Below, piece by piece: positions 45,222 through 51,733 of a DNA stretch of 51,733 nt. The notes under the pieces are model-generated. The model had not been told where the DNA came from. It saw only the letters and a program-made list of their open reading frames with translations, and searched no databases. The stretch's first letter is position 1. The number at the start of each line of letters is the position of its first letter. Made by a program: the position numbers and the translations under genes. The DNA comes from an archaeon. Lineage in GTDB: Archaea; Thermoplasmatota; Thermoplasmata; Methanomassiliicoccales; Methanomethylophilaceae. The stretch lies in NCBI GenBank assembly GCA_024399275.1, contig JAKSHS010000005.1, positions 1 to 51,733 on the forward strand. The letters are read 5' to 3'.

Positions 45222-45229
45222 TTATTAAA
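45222..45229 (+). promoter_or_regulatory. TATA-like box for the cfb operon
   Basis: TTATTAAA lies 24-31 nt before the cfbC GTG, which has no Shine-Dalgarno, suggesting a leaderless mRNA. A second AT-rich element at 45201-45208 (AATATAAT) would instead give a leader of about 20 nt. Confidence 0.35.
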
Positions 45230-45252
45230 CCGTCTTTCTATTCTGCCGATTT

Positions 45253-46026
45253 GTGAGGAGAATTGCCATCTACGGCAAAGGGGGAATAGGCAAGTCGACG
45301 ATTTCCTCTAATGTTACTGCTGCGCTCTCCGATATGGGATTTAAAGTGTTGCAGATTGGGTGTGATCCAAAATCTGATTCTACAAGCTTGTTAACTGGGA
45401 ATAGCAAACATCAGACGGTTCTTGGAGCTGTTAAGCGATGTAGAAATGTCGGCATGGATGATATTGTATCTGTAGGGTATGGAGGCTCGTATTGTGTTGA
45501 GTGCGGTGGCCCTAGCCCAGGTACAGGCTGTGCAGGGCGAGGGGTAATCACAGCATTCGAGACGTTAGAGAAGGTTGGAGCGATAGAGAAGTGTAACCCA
45601 GATGTTATAATCTACGATATTCTTGGAGACGTTGTTTGCGGAGGTTTCGCTATGCCTATGCGGAACGGATATGCAAATGATATATTCATCGTGACGTCTG
45701 GCGAACTCATGGCTCTATACGCTGCAAATAACATCGCGACGGCCATTAAAAACTTTTCAGGAATAGGCTATGCGCGTTTGGATGGATTGATCCAAAATTC
45801 GCGTAATGTTACGAACGAGGATGAATTAGTGTCAAATGCAGCAACAGATATTGGGACAAGCGTTATTGCACGTATTAAAAGATCGCCGATCGTTCAGGAC
45901 TGTGAGGCTGTACATAAGACGGTTATAGAGGGAGCACCCGAATCTGAGCAGGCTTCTGCGTACCGCATGTTGGCAAAGCTAATACTAGAGAGGTCAAGAG
46001 ATACGGTCGGAGGTATGAAACTTTGA
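45253..46026 (+). CDS. cfbC: CfbC, NifH-like reductase of F430 biosynthesis
   Basis: Iron protein that delivers electrons to CfbD for the reductive cyclisation of Ni-sirohydrochlorin a,c-diamide in F430 synthesis. At 257 aa it has the P-loop GKGGIGKS at 8-15, CDPKSDST, and cysteines 93 and 129 (GCAGRG and VVCGGF), which bridge a [4Fe-4S] cluster between two subunits. No nitrogenase genes are near, and the neighbours are the other cfb genes, so this is CfbC rather than NifH. The start is GTG at 45253, matching the family's [10 protein letters not shown] opening; AGGAG lies inside the first codons, not before them. Confidence 0.95.
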   Translation: MRRIAIYGKGGIGKSTISSNVTAALSDMGFKVLQIGCDPKSDSTSLLTGNSKHQTVLGAVKRCRNVGMDDIVSVGYGGSYCVECGGPSPGTGCAGRGVITAFETLEKVGAIEKCNPDVIIYDILGDVVCGGFAMPMRNGYANDIFIVTSGELMALYAANNIATAIKNFSGIGYARLDGLIQNSRNVTNEDELVSNAATDIGTSVIARIKRSPIVQDCEAVHKTVIEGAPESEQASAYRMLAKLILERSRDTVGGMKL

Positions 46027-46056
46027 CTTGATAACAAGTAATGGAGTGATGTTAAA

Positions 46057-46845
46057 ATGACAAAGAAAGCTATATTGATTATTGGGCACGGTTCTAGGTA
46101 TGAATACAATGAAGCAACCATGGATGAGCAAAAAAGTCGCCTTGAAAAGATGGGTTACGAGAATGTCTACATAGGTTTTAATGAAACTTCTCATCCTTTC
46201 ATCGGGGAAGTTATGATTCAAATGGCTAGAGATGGGGTCGAAGAAGTCGTGGCAGTACCGTTTTTTATTACAGCTGGAAGACACACAATTGAACAGATTC
46301 CTGAGAAGCTTGGGTTAAAAGAGAATGAGAATAACACATATGTCGAATTTGAGGGCCATAAGATAATGATGCATTACGGCGATCCATTTGGGGACGACCC
46401 TGTTCTTGCAGAGATTATAAGAGATAGAGTGAATGAGGCTAGAACCCATAGAAATATAGGGATACTCGTGATTGGACATGGGTCCAAATTGCCGTATAAT
46501 AAAAAGACTATAGAGTTTACTGCGCAGCGTCTTAGAAATATGGGATATGACAATGTCCGTTTTGCGTTTAACGAATTTGATGAACCACACATTGAAGATG
46601 CGATGACAGAGCTTATGTTGACAGATATTGACGAAATTTTGGTGGCTCCATTGTTTATAGCGTTGGGTGACCACTTGAAAAATGACGTACCAGCAAAAAT
46701 TCGTGTAGGGGCTAATACTAGCAGCAACAAAAGGCTTGACGGGGGGTATGTTAAAGTGAAATATTTACAACCAATTGGAAGAGATATTCGTTTAACAGAA
46801 GCTTTTGTTGCAAAGATCGAGAAGTATTATGGAGCGCTGGAATGA
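46057..46845 (+). CDS. cfbA: CfbA, sirohydrochlorin nickelochelatase, two-domain form
   Basis: Inserts Ni(II) into sirohydrochlorin, the first committed step to F430. Most archaeal CfbA/CbiXS proteins are ~130 aa and dimerise; this one is 262 aa and consists of two copies. Copy 1 (about 1-125) has His 11 in IIGHGS and His 76 in FFITAGRH. Copy 2 (about 135-262) has His 141 in VIGHGS and His 206 in LFIALGDH. Both pairs of metal-binding histidines are kept. GGAGTGATG precedes the ATG. It overlaps cfbE by four bases (ATGA). Cobaltochelatase activity for B12 is also possible. Confidence 0.93.
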   Translation: MTKKAILIIGHGSRYEYNEATMDEQKSRLEKMGYENVYIGFNETSHPFIGEVMIQMARDGVEEVVAVPFFITAGRHTIEQIPEKLGLKENENNTYVEFEGHKIMMHYGDPFGDDPVLAEIIRDRVNEARTHRNIGILVIGHGSKLPYNKKTIEFTAQRLRNMGYDNVRFAFNEFDEPHIEDAMTELMLTDIDEILVAPLFIALGDHLKNDVPAKIRVGANTSSNKRLDGGYVKVKYLQPIGRDIRLTEAFVAKIEKYYGALE

Positions 46846-48059
46846 AGATTCTCATTTTGGATATTACTCATGGAGGAGATATTCTTGCGGAGGAATTTAG
46901 GAAAAGGGGAGACGATGTATCGTGTGTTGACGTCTATGCTAATGTATCAGGTGATAAAAAACTGTACTTAAAATCAATCGGAGTGGAAGTGCTCAGTTCC
47001 ATTTCAAAATGTTTGTTCGATCTTGTTTTATCTCCGGCACATTGCCCTGATGAGTTTCTTAACGGTGTGAAGTACAGAGAAAGGAAAACATTCAGCAGTG
47101 CTGTGAAAATGCTTGCTAGCAGGGGCATATTTAGAATAGAGGTTACAGGTGTTAAAGGGAAGACTAGTACGTGTTACCTTCTGGCACACATTTTAGACCA
47201 TGCAGGTAAGAAAGTATTCCTGCATACGTCTAGGGGACAAGGGCCATACGTTAATGGCGTACATCACATAGAAAGAGTCATGAGTATTGCGCCTACGTCG
47301 TTACTTAGACTCCCGGAGGATGGTTACGACATCAATATTGCAGAAGTGTCTCTCGGAGGAAGTGGAAGAGCAGATATTTCCGTAGTTACAAACTTACTAG
47401 AAGACTATGGAATAGCAAGGAATACGAGAAAGGCATCTAGCGCGAAGGCTGAGATTTTCGGCGATGGAGTTAACATCGTAAGAAGTGACGAAGTTAAAAC
47501 GTGGTCTGCCGTTAGTAATCACAAATTACATCCTTTCGATGACAGTACTAGAGTTGTTGGTAATCCACATGTTGGAGAAAAAGTACAAATAATTTTTTCA
47601 TATGGTGGCAAAGCGCATGAGGCTACGCTAGATTCTTCGTATCTTTCTGTTCAATATATCCCTTCAGTTGACGTCGTGCTTAGTGTATGTAGCGAGCTAC
47701 ATGTTGAGATTGGTCATGTTATAGCTGGATTAGAATCGTTTAAAGGTGTTCCAGGCAGGGGAGAAATTTCAGTTGAGGGGAATTCGATTTACATAATGGA
47801 AAGGAATCCCGGCATTTCTCATATATCTGTCAAGAAAACTCTAGAGTCGCTGAAAGAAATGAATGGATTGAACAACGCATTTGTTATTGTCAATCCTGTA
47901 AGTAAGAAAGTTTGCGATAAGATGAGATGTGACTTAATTTCTGAAGTAACTAAAGAGTACGGGATCGAGGCTGTGTTTACGAATGGTGTTGACGACTATG
48001 TTAACGTTCCGCGTGGAAAGACAACAATTGTTAAATTTATCAAGGAGGGATTCCGATAA
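46842..48059 (+). CDS. cfbE: CfbE, coenzyme F430 synthetase (Mur ligase-like)
   Basis: ATP-dependent ring-closing step that forms the six-membered carbocycle of F430 from seco-F430. A 405-aa Mur ligase homologue with an N-terminal Rossmann-like domain (ILILDITHGGDILA), the ATP-binding VTGVKGKTST near 101-110, then a central ligase domain with the NIAEVSLGGSG segment, and a C-terminal domain with NPVSKKVCDKM. It lacks peptidoglycan neighbours and lies in the cfb operon. Start overlaps the cfbA stop (ATGA). Its TAA stop overlaps the proposed AUA start of cfbD. Confidence 0.92.
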   Translation: MKILILDITHGGDILAEEFRKRGDDVSCVDVYANVSGDKKLYLKSIGVEVLSSISKCLFDLVLSPAHCPDEFLNGVKYRERKTFSSAVKMLASRGIFRIEVTGVKGKTSTCYLLAHILDHAGKKVFLHTSRGQGPYVNGVHHIERVMSIAPTSLLRLPEDGYDINIAEVSLGGSGRADISVVTNLLEDYGIARNTRKASSAKAEIFGDGVNIVRSDEVKTWSAVSNHKLHPFDDSTRVVGNPHVGEKVQIIFSYGGKAHEATLDSSYLSVQYIPSVDVVLSVCSELHVEIGHVIAGLESFKGVPGRGEISVEGNSIYIMERNPGISHISVKKTLESLKEMNGLNNAFVIVNPVSKKVCDKMRCDLISEVTKEYGIEAVFTNGVDDYVNVPRGKTTIVKFIKEGFR

Positions 48060-49135
48060 GAATTATACACCCGCGCCCAAACCCGATTGTTGCTGCAATG
48101 TATACGTTAAGAGATCTCGATGTGGATGTCATTATTGTTCATGGGCCGGCAGGTTGCGGGTTCATGGCGTCTAGAATGCTTGAAGAGACAGGAGTTAGAG
48201 TGGTAACGACTGCTATGAAAAATGATGATCTTATTTTTGGTGGGTCTGAATCTCTAATATCAACACTAAGAATCGCTGAAGAAAAGTTTCGTCCTACGGT
48301 AATGGCAGTAGTTGGGACGTGCTCTAGTATGATAATTGGAGAGGATATGGAATCCGCAATTAGACAGTCTGGCGTTAGTGCCAAGGCATTTGCTGTAGAT
48401 TGTAACGGGTGTATGGATAACAACACTGAAGGTGCCATTAGAGCTATAGATTCGGCGTATAGAGCTGGTTTAATATCTATAGAGGAAAAATTGCGTCAGT
48501 CAATGTTGATGACTGCAGCCACTGAGATGGAAATGAGGAGTGGTATGGCGTCTCGTGATTATCTTTCACCAGTCAAAGGACCAACAAAGCTTTTGGTATG
48601 TAGGAAAATAGCTAGAAGTCTCAAAGATGGGAAGAAGATTGCTTGTGTAATGTTAGCGAAGAAGGAGCTGGCATATCGCTTTTCGGATATTTTCTTGGCG
48701 TTAAAGGATGCACAGTCAGCGCTTGGTGGAAAATTATTCTTTATTGGAAATTTAAGAACTGATGTTGGATTGCCGAGAATTAGAGGATACGCCAAGACAA
48801 TAATCGATGAAATGTCAAAGAAAGGTGTTAGGTTGAATGATGTTGTTGGAGGACTTGACGAATACGCGATAATTGGGCAGACAATGAGAGAGAAAGTTGA
48901 TGCGTTCGAACCAGATCTTACGATAATTGTAGGTATTCCACATGGATACCCGGGATATTCAACTAACGACATTTTGATAACTGATCAACCTAGACAACTG
49001 GCAAACTATCTTTCGAAAGGATACGATTTTGCTGTTGGGGAGATATCGTCTCATTCCATGGTAATGAATACGAAAAACATAATTCCGTTAGAGACAGGTG
49101 ACACTTTAAGGGAAGTTATCAAGGAATTTGTATGA
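48056..49135 (+). CDS. cfbD: CfbD, NifD-like catalytic subunit; probable AUA start
   Basis: Catalytic component of Ni-sirohydrochlorin a,c-diamide reductive cyclase, working with CfbC. The body shows HGPAGCGFMASRM with the cluster-ligand Cys, VGTCSSMIIGEDM, the DCNGCMDNN segment and LPRIRGYAKTI. The first ATG in frame is at 48098, but the 14 codons before it read RIIHPRPNPIVAA, which is the family's conserved N-terminus. The frame is open back to 48035 and contains no ATG, GTG or TTG. An ideally placed GGAGG (48044-48048) lies seven bases before ATA 48056-48058, which overlaps the cfbE stop. I therefore extend to AUA. With AUA the protein is 359 aa. Confidence 0.85.
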   Translation: MRIIHPRPNPIVAAMYTLRDLDVDVIIVHGPAGCGFMASRMLEETGVRVVTTAMKNDDLIFGGSESLISTLRIAEEKFRPTVMAVVGTCSSMIIGEDMESAIRQSGVSAKAFAVDCNGCMDNNTEGAIRAIDSAYRAGLISIEEKLRQSMLMTAATEMEMRSGMASRDYLSPVKGPTKLLVCRKIARSLKDGKKIACVMLAKKELAYRFSDIFLALKDAQSALGGKLFFIGNLRTDVGLPRIRGYAKTIIDEMSKKGVRLNDVVGGLDEYAIIGQTMREKVDAFEPDLTIIVGIPHGYPGYSTNDILITDQPRQLANYLSKGYDFAVGEISSHSMVMNTKNIIPLETGDTLREVIKEFV

Positions 49136-50469
49136 AGGGAGTGGTTATTGCTGGAACTGGAAGTGGTGCTGGGAAGACTTCTATTGCCACTGGCCTTATG
49201 TCTATCCTCTCGAAGGAGATGAATGTTCAGCCGTATAAGGTCGGACCTGACTTTATTGATACAATGTATCATTCTGCTGCTACTGGAAATTTTTCGCGGA
49301 ATCTTGATACATTTATGAATTCTGAAAATACTATTAGAAATTTGGTGGGATACACATCGAAAGGTGCGGATATATGTATTGTTGAGGGCGTTAGGGGACT
49401 GTATGAAGGACTCTCAGCAACGTCAGACCAATGTTCCACAGCGCAAATTGCAAAAATCTTGGGACTTCCTGTGGTATTAGTTATGGATGTTAAATCATTG
49501 ACTAGAAGTGCAGCAGCGATACTGAATGGTTTCAGATCCTTTGATAAGGGCGTCAAGATTGGAGGAGTAATATTAAATAATGTATCCGGACCACAGCATG
49601 AAGAGAAACTTAGAACGGTACTAAAGGAACATTGTGAAGGTGTGAATATAATAGGAGTGGTGGGGCATCACAACGAGTGTGTACTTAAACAGAGACATTT
49701 GGGATTGAATGTTATTAGAGGTTCGAGGGAGGAAATTGAGCCTCTGGAGATTCTTGCAGGGGACGTAGATATTGATCAGTTCTTGAGCGTGGCTGAGGAC
49801 GCAGATGTTGACCTTCCAACATCTGATGTGTATTGTAAACATAATTTTGGGACTACTGTGGCCATTCCGATGGATGCCGCATATTGCTTTTACTATAGAG
49901 AAAATATAGAATGTCTTCGGTCTGCGGGAATGAATATAAAGTTTTTCAGCCCGTTGAGAGGGGATATGCTGCCCAGTGCTGATGCTTACTATATAGGTGG
50001 AGGATATCCGGAGCTATACCTTGAGGAAATTTCTTCTAACAAGGACTTTATGGATGGTTTAAAAAATTCTTGTGACGATGGGAAGGCAATTATTGGCGAG
50101 TGTGGAGGCCTTATGACGATGTGTCAGGATACGATCGTGGGACATGATGTTTATAGAATGTCTGGGATTTTCAATGCTGATGCAAAGATTTGTGGAAGGC
50201 ACGGTCCGAAATATGTGATTGCACGGTGCACTGAGTTCAATAAGATGTTTAATTATCCAGTAATTAAAGGGCATGAGTTTCATTATTCAAGCATTCAACC
50301 AAAGCAAAAATATGAGTTTTTTTATTCTCTGAGTAGAGGGGCGGGCATTATTGATTGTATGGATGGAATTACAATCAAAAATTCGGTTGGATCGTACATG
50401 TATCAACATTGTCTCTCAGTACATGATTGGGCTTCTGGCGTACAAAGAATGGTGGGGAGGGGCAATTAG
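49132..50469 (+). CDS. cfbB: CfbB, Ni-sirohydrochlorin a,c-diamide synthase (CbiA-like)
   Basis: Glutamine-dependent amidase that converts the a and c acetate side chains of Ni-sirohydrochlorin. At 445 aa it has the N-terminal dethiobiotin-synthetase-like domain (AGTGSGAGKTS P-loop, KVGPDFIDTMYH, VEGVRGLYEG) and the C-terminal class I glutamine amidotransferase domain with YIGGGYPELY, the nucleophile Cys in GECGGLM, and the catalytic His region in KGHEFHYSS. The start overlaps the cfbD stop (ATGA). It ends in TAG, with TAA one codon later. Last gene of the cfb operon. It could also serve cobalamin synthesis. Confidence 0.94.
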   Translation: MKGVVIAGTGSGAGKTSIATGLMSILSKEMNVQPYKVGPDFIDTMYHSAATGNFSRNLDTFMNSENTIRNLVGYTSKGADICIVEGVRGLYEGLSATSDQCSTAQIAKILGLPVVLVMDVKSLTRSAAAILNGFRSFDKGVKIGGVILNNVSGPQHEEKLRTVLKEHCEGVNIIGVVGHHNECVLKQRHLGLNVIRGSREEIEPLEILAGDVDIDQFLSVAEDADVDLPTSDVYCKHNFGTTVAIPMDAAYCFYYRENIECLRSAGMNIKFFSPLRGDMLPSADAYYIGGGYPELYLEEISSNKDFMDGLKNSCDDGKAIIGECGGLMTMCQDTIVGHDVYRMSGIFNADAKICGRHGPKYVIARCTEFNKMFNYPVIKGHEFHYSSIQPKQKYEFFYSLSRGAGIIDCMDGITIKNSVGSYMYQHCLSVHDWASGVQRMVGRGN

Positions 50470-50600
50470 ATATAATTGCTGTTCTTCGTTTTGACTACTC
50501 AAGTGGGTTTGGGCGGTGAATTTTGGCGAAACGGAGGATTCGCATAGATTTTTAGAATGCTCTCGTGCAGGAGCATTATATAAATTTGTGTTCTTTGGGA

Positions 50601-50614
50601 CTATTTTTTTAAAA
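50601..50614 (+). terminator. T-rich putative terminator after cfbB
   Basis: An uninterrupted run of seven T residues within CTATTTTTTTAAAA about 135 bases after the cfbB stop. Archaeal RNA polymerase often terminates at such runs. Tentative because of the distance. Confidence 0.35.
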
Positions 50615-50629
50615 TAAGTTGTTTAATTG

Positions 50630-50643
50630 GTACGATATCGTAC
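50630..50643. promoter_or_regulatory. 14-bp perfect palindrome, possible operator
   Basis: GTACGATATCGTAC is a perfect inverted repeat without a spacer, in AT-rich intergenic DNA 157 bases upstream of trm5 and 161 bases after cfbB. A dyad of this length is a plausible binding site for a dimeric regulator of the rightward gene. I do not see a second copy near the cfbC promoter. Confidence 0.4.
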
Positions 50644-50799
50644 TGTTTTCACTATTAGTATGACATGTGTGTTAATCTATGTTTAGAAAGAGAAGCAAGA
50701 TGTCTGAGGATGGAAATTCATTTTTATCACTGTTTAGATGTCAATGTTGTATCAAAATATTACCTAGATTTTGTTTTTATGGTGTACAGGATGTGAGTA

Positions 50800-51733
50800 A
50801 TGGTTAAGTGTGTTCGTGTCCCTAAAAAGGATGCAAATTCTGTAAGGATTAGTATGAAATTAGATAGTGTGTTCGACTCTTATTATAAAATTAGGTCAGA
50901 ACAAAGCAGCGTCTTGATCCCTTTAATTGGAGATCATTATGAAAATTATGATGTTGTAGAGGCTGATCTTGAAATGTTAAAACATATTGATACAAATTAT
51001 AAGGCACTCTTACCGACTAACATTAGAAATCTACTTCCAAGCTCGTATGATAAAATTGGAAATGCTGTAGTTATTAGACTTGTTAATGAACTTCTTCCTT
51101 TGAAGCATGAAATCGGTAAAGCGTTAATGGAGACTTCATCTAATGTAAGGTGTGTTTTCTTGGACTCTGGTATTGTTGGGAATTTTAGAGTACGAAATCT
51201 CGAGATGATAGCAGGAAGTGGCCCAAGTGAGATACAATATAAGGAGTTTGGAGTGACAATTAATGCGGATTTGACAAAAGCTTATTGTAATCCTCGATTA
51301 GCAACAGAAAGAATGAGAGTAGCGTCCCTAGTCAAGGATGATGAAATTGTTATTGACATGTTCACTGGAATAGCGCCTTTTCCACTGATAATCTGTAAAC
51401 ATGCACATCCAAAGATTGTTTATGCAATAGATCTTAACCATAGTGCAATAGAATACGCCAAAAAAAATATTGTCGAGAATCATTTTGATAATGTGGTCGT
51501 GACGGAGGGAGATGCAAGAGAAATTATCAAAAATTTGCCTTTGGCTGACCGTATAATAATGAATCTGCCGCAGATTGCCCATAGCTTTTTACCTGACGCA
51601 CTTATGAGAACAAAAGTTGGTGGGACAATACATTTATACAAGGTTATAGACCGAAATTTCGCTGGAGAATTTTGTAGCAATATAATTTCAGAGATGGCGA
51701 AAAAGGGTCTTAATTGCGAGTTATCCGGGATTC
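50800..51733 (+). CDS. trm5: tRNA (guanine37-N1)-methyltransferase Trm5, partial (3' end beyond window)
   Basis: Methylates G37 next to the anticodon to prevent frameshifting. The frame is open from ATG 50800 to the window edge (311 complete codons). It shows the N-terminal D1/D2 region with LLPSSYDKIGNAVVIRL, the CNPRLATERMRV block, the SAM-binding IDMFTGIAPFPLIICKHA and AIDLNHSAIEYAKKNI segments, GDAREI, and the class-defining NLP catalytic motif (MNLPQIAH). A GGATGTGAG element lies just before the ATG. Little of the C-terminus seems missing (family ~330-340 aa). Confidence 0.94.
   Translation, partial: MVKCVRVPKKDANSVRISMKLDSVFDSYYKIRSEQSSVLIPLIGDHYENYDVVEADLEMLKHIDTNYKALLPTNIRNLLPSSYDKIGNAVVIRLVNELLPLKHEIGKALMETSSNVRCVFLDSGIVGNFRVRNLEMIAGSGPSEIQYKEFGVTINADLTKAYCNPRLATERMRVASLVKDDEIVIDMFTGIAPFPLIICKHAHPKIVYAIDLNHSAIEYAKKNIVENHFDNVVVTEGDAREIIKNLPLADRIIMNLPQIAHSFLPDALMRTKVGGTIHLYKVIDRNFAGEFCSNIISEMAKKGLNCELSGI

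Larger units (their letters stand above)
50470..50799. other. Intergenic region: cfb operon 3' end and trm5 promoter region
   Basis: About 330 AT-rich bases. A TATA-like CATTATATAAATT element lies at 50574-50586. A T7 run in CTATTTTTTTAAAA (50601-50614) may terminate the cfb transcript. A 14-bp palindrome is at 50630-50643. No open frame of note. Confidence 0.45.

Noticed and set aside
45253-49135. Nitrogenase nifH/nifD
   Set aside because: CfbC and CfbD are NifH/NifD homologues, but the neighbours are F430 genes, and nifK and cofactor genes are absent.
1-51733. CRISPR array, insertion sequence or prophage
   Set aside because: No regularly spaced repeats, no transposase or integrase motif and no phage structural genes were seen on either strand.

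Overview
This window looks like chromosomal DNA of a methanogenic archaeon. The clearest evidence is a complete coenzyme F430 operon (cfbC-A-E-D-B, 45253-50469). It also carries an archaeal replication, transcription and translation set: PolD large subunit, FEN1, ATP-dependent DNA ligase, a Hef-type helicase, RpoD, RpoL, rps13-rps4-rps11, archaeal AspRS, RNase P component 4, DphB and Trm5. Lipid genes are archaeal too: mevalonate kinase, both phosphomevalonate dehydratase subunits and geranylgeranyl reductase. Several traits point to Thermoplasmata, most likely Methanomassiliicoccales: a bacterial-type SerRS, a DUF4443-like regulator next to SAM synthetase, and a nuclease-less Hef helicase. 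That placement is inference. The DNA is AT-rich and has several long gene-poor gaps, some holding coding-like debris, which would fit a reduced, perhaps host-associated genome.

Layout. 1-1435: tpiA (partial) and fbp, gluconeogenesis, minus strand. 1708-6251: aspS, then a Sel1-repeat/zinc protein coupled to a YgiQ radical SAM protein, then a pyridoxal kinase-like gene. 6252-7770: gene-poor, with one small hypothetical gene. 7771-10554: tRNA-Ser(UGA) followed by rps13-rps4-rps11-rpoD. 10603-14993: polC (DP2) and a Nog1-type GTPase. 15529-18457: ferredoxin plus geranylgeranyl reductase facing mevalonate kinase and a coupled hypothetical gene. 19315-22342: HD-domain protein; serS-yhbY-rnp4. 22560-25353: a SAM synthetase, regulator and TIM-barrel operon. 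25772-29082: RNase Z, a small zinc protein, rpe, a small membrane protein, fen1. 29055-31018: phosphomevalonate dehydratase, whose small subunit carries an unusual Nudix-like extension. 31139-35410: ileS, tcdA, an unflagged 51-residue Cys-rich protein, tRNA-Gly(UCC). 35514-42926: TPR protein, truD-rpoL, DNA ligase and helicase. 43006-45053: IscA-like, CMD-family and DphB. 45253-50469: cfb operon. 50800-end: trm5 (partial).

Two expression modes are visible. Many genes have a clear Shine-Dalgarno sequence (GAGGT, GGAGG, GGTGA) 5-9 nt before the start, and many downstream operon genes use TAATG or ATGA overlaps. Others (aspS, rpoL, the TPR gene, the Cys-rich gene, the small zinc protein, possibly cfbC) have no Shine-Dalgarno but a TATA-like box 22-35 nt before the start codon, as expected for leaderless mRNAs.

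The most notable observations are: cfbD can begin with its family-conserved N-terminus only from a non-canonical AUA (or AUU) codon; CfbA is a tandem duplication with both metal-site histidine pairs intact; the phosphomevalonate dehydratase small subunit is fused to a degenerate Nudix-like domain; a ferredoxin gene is translationally coupled to geranylgeranyl reductase; and a 14-bp perfect palindrome lies between the cfb operon and trm5. I found no CRISPR array, intact insertion sequence, prophage or defence island.
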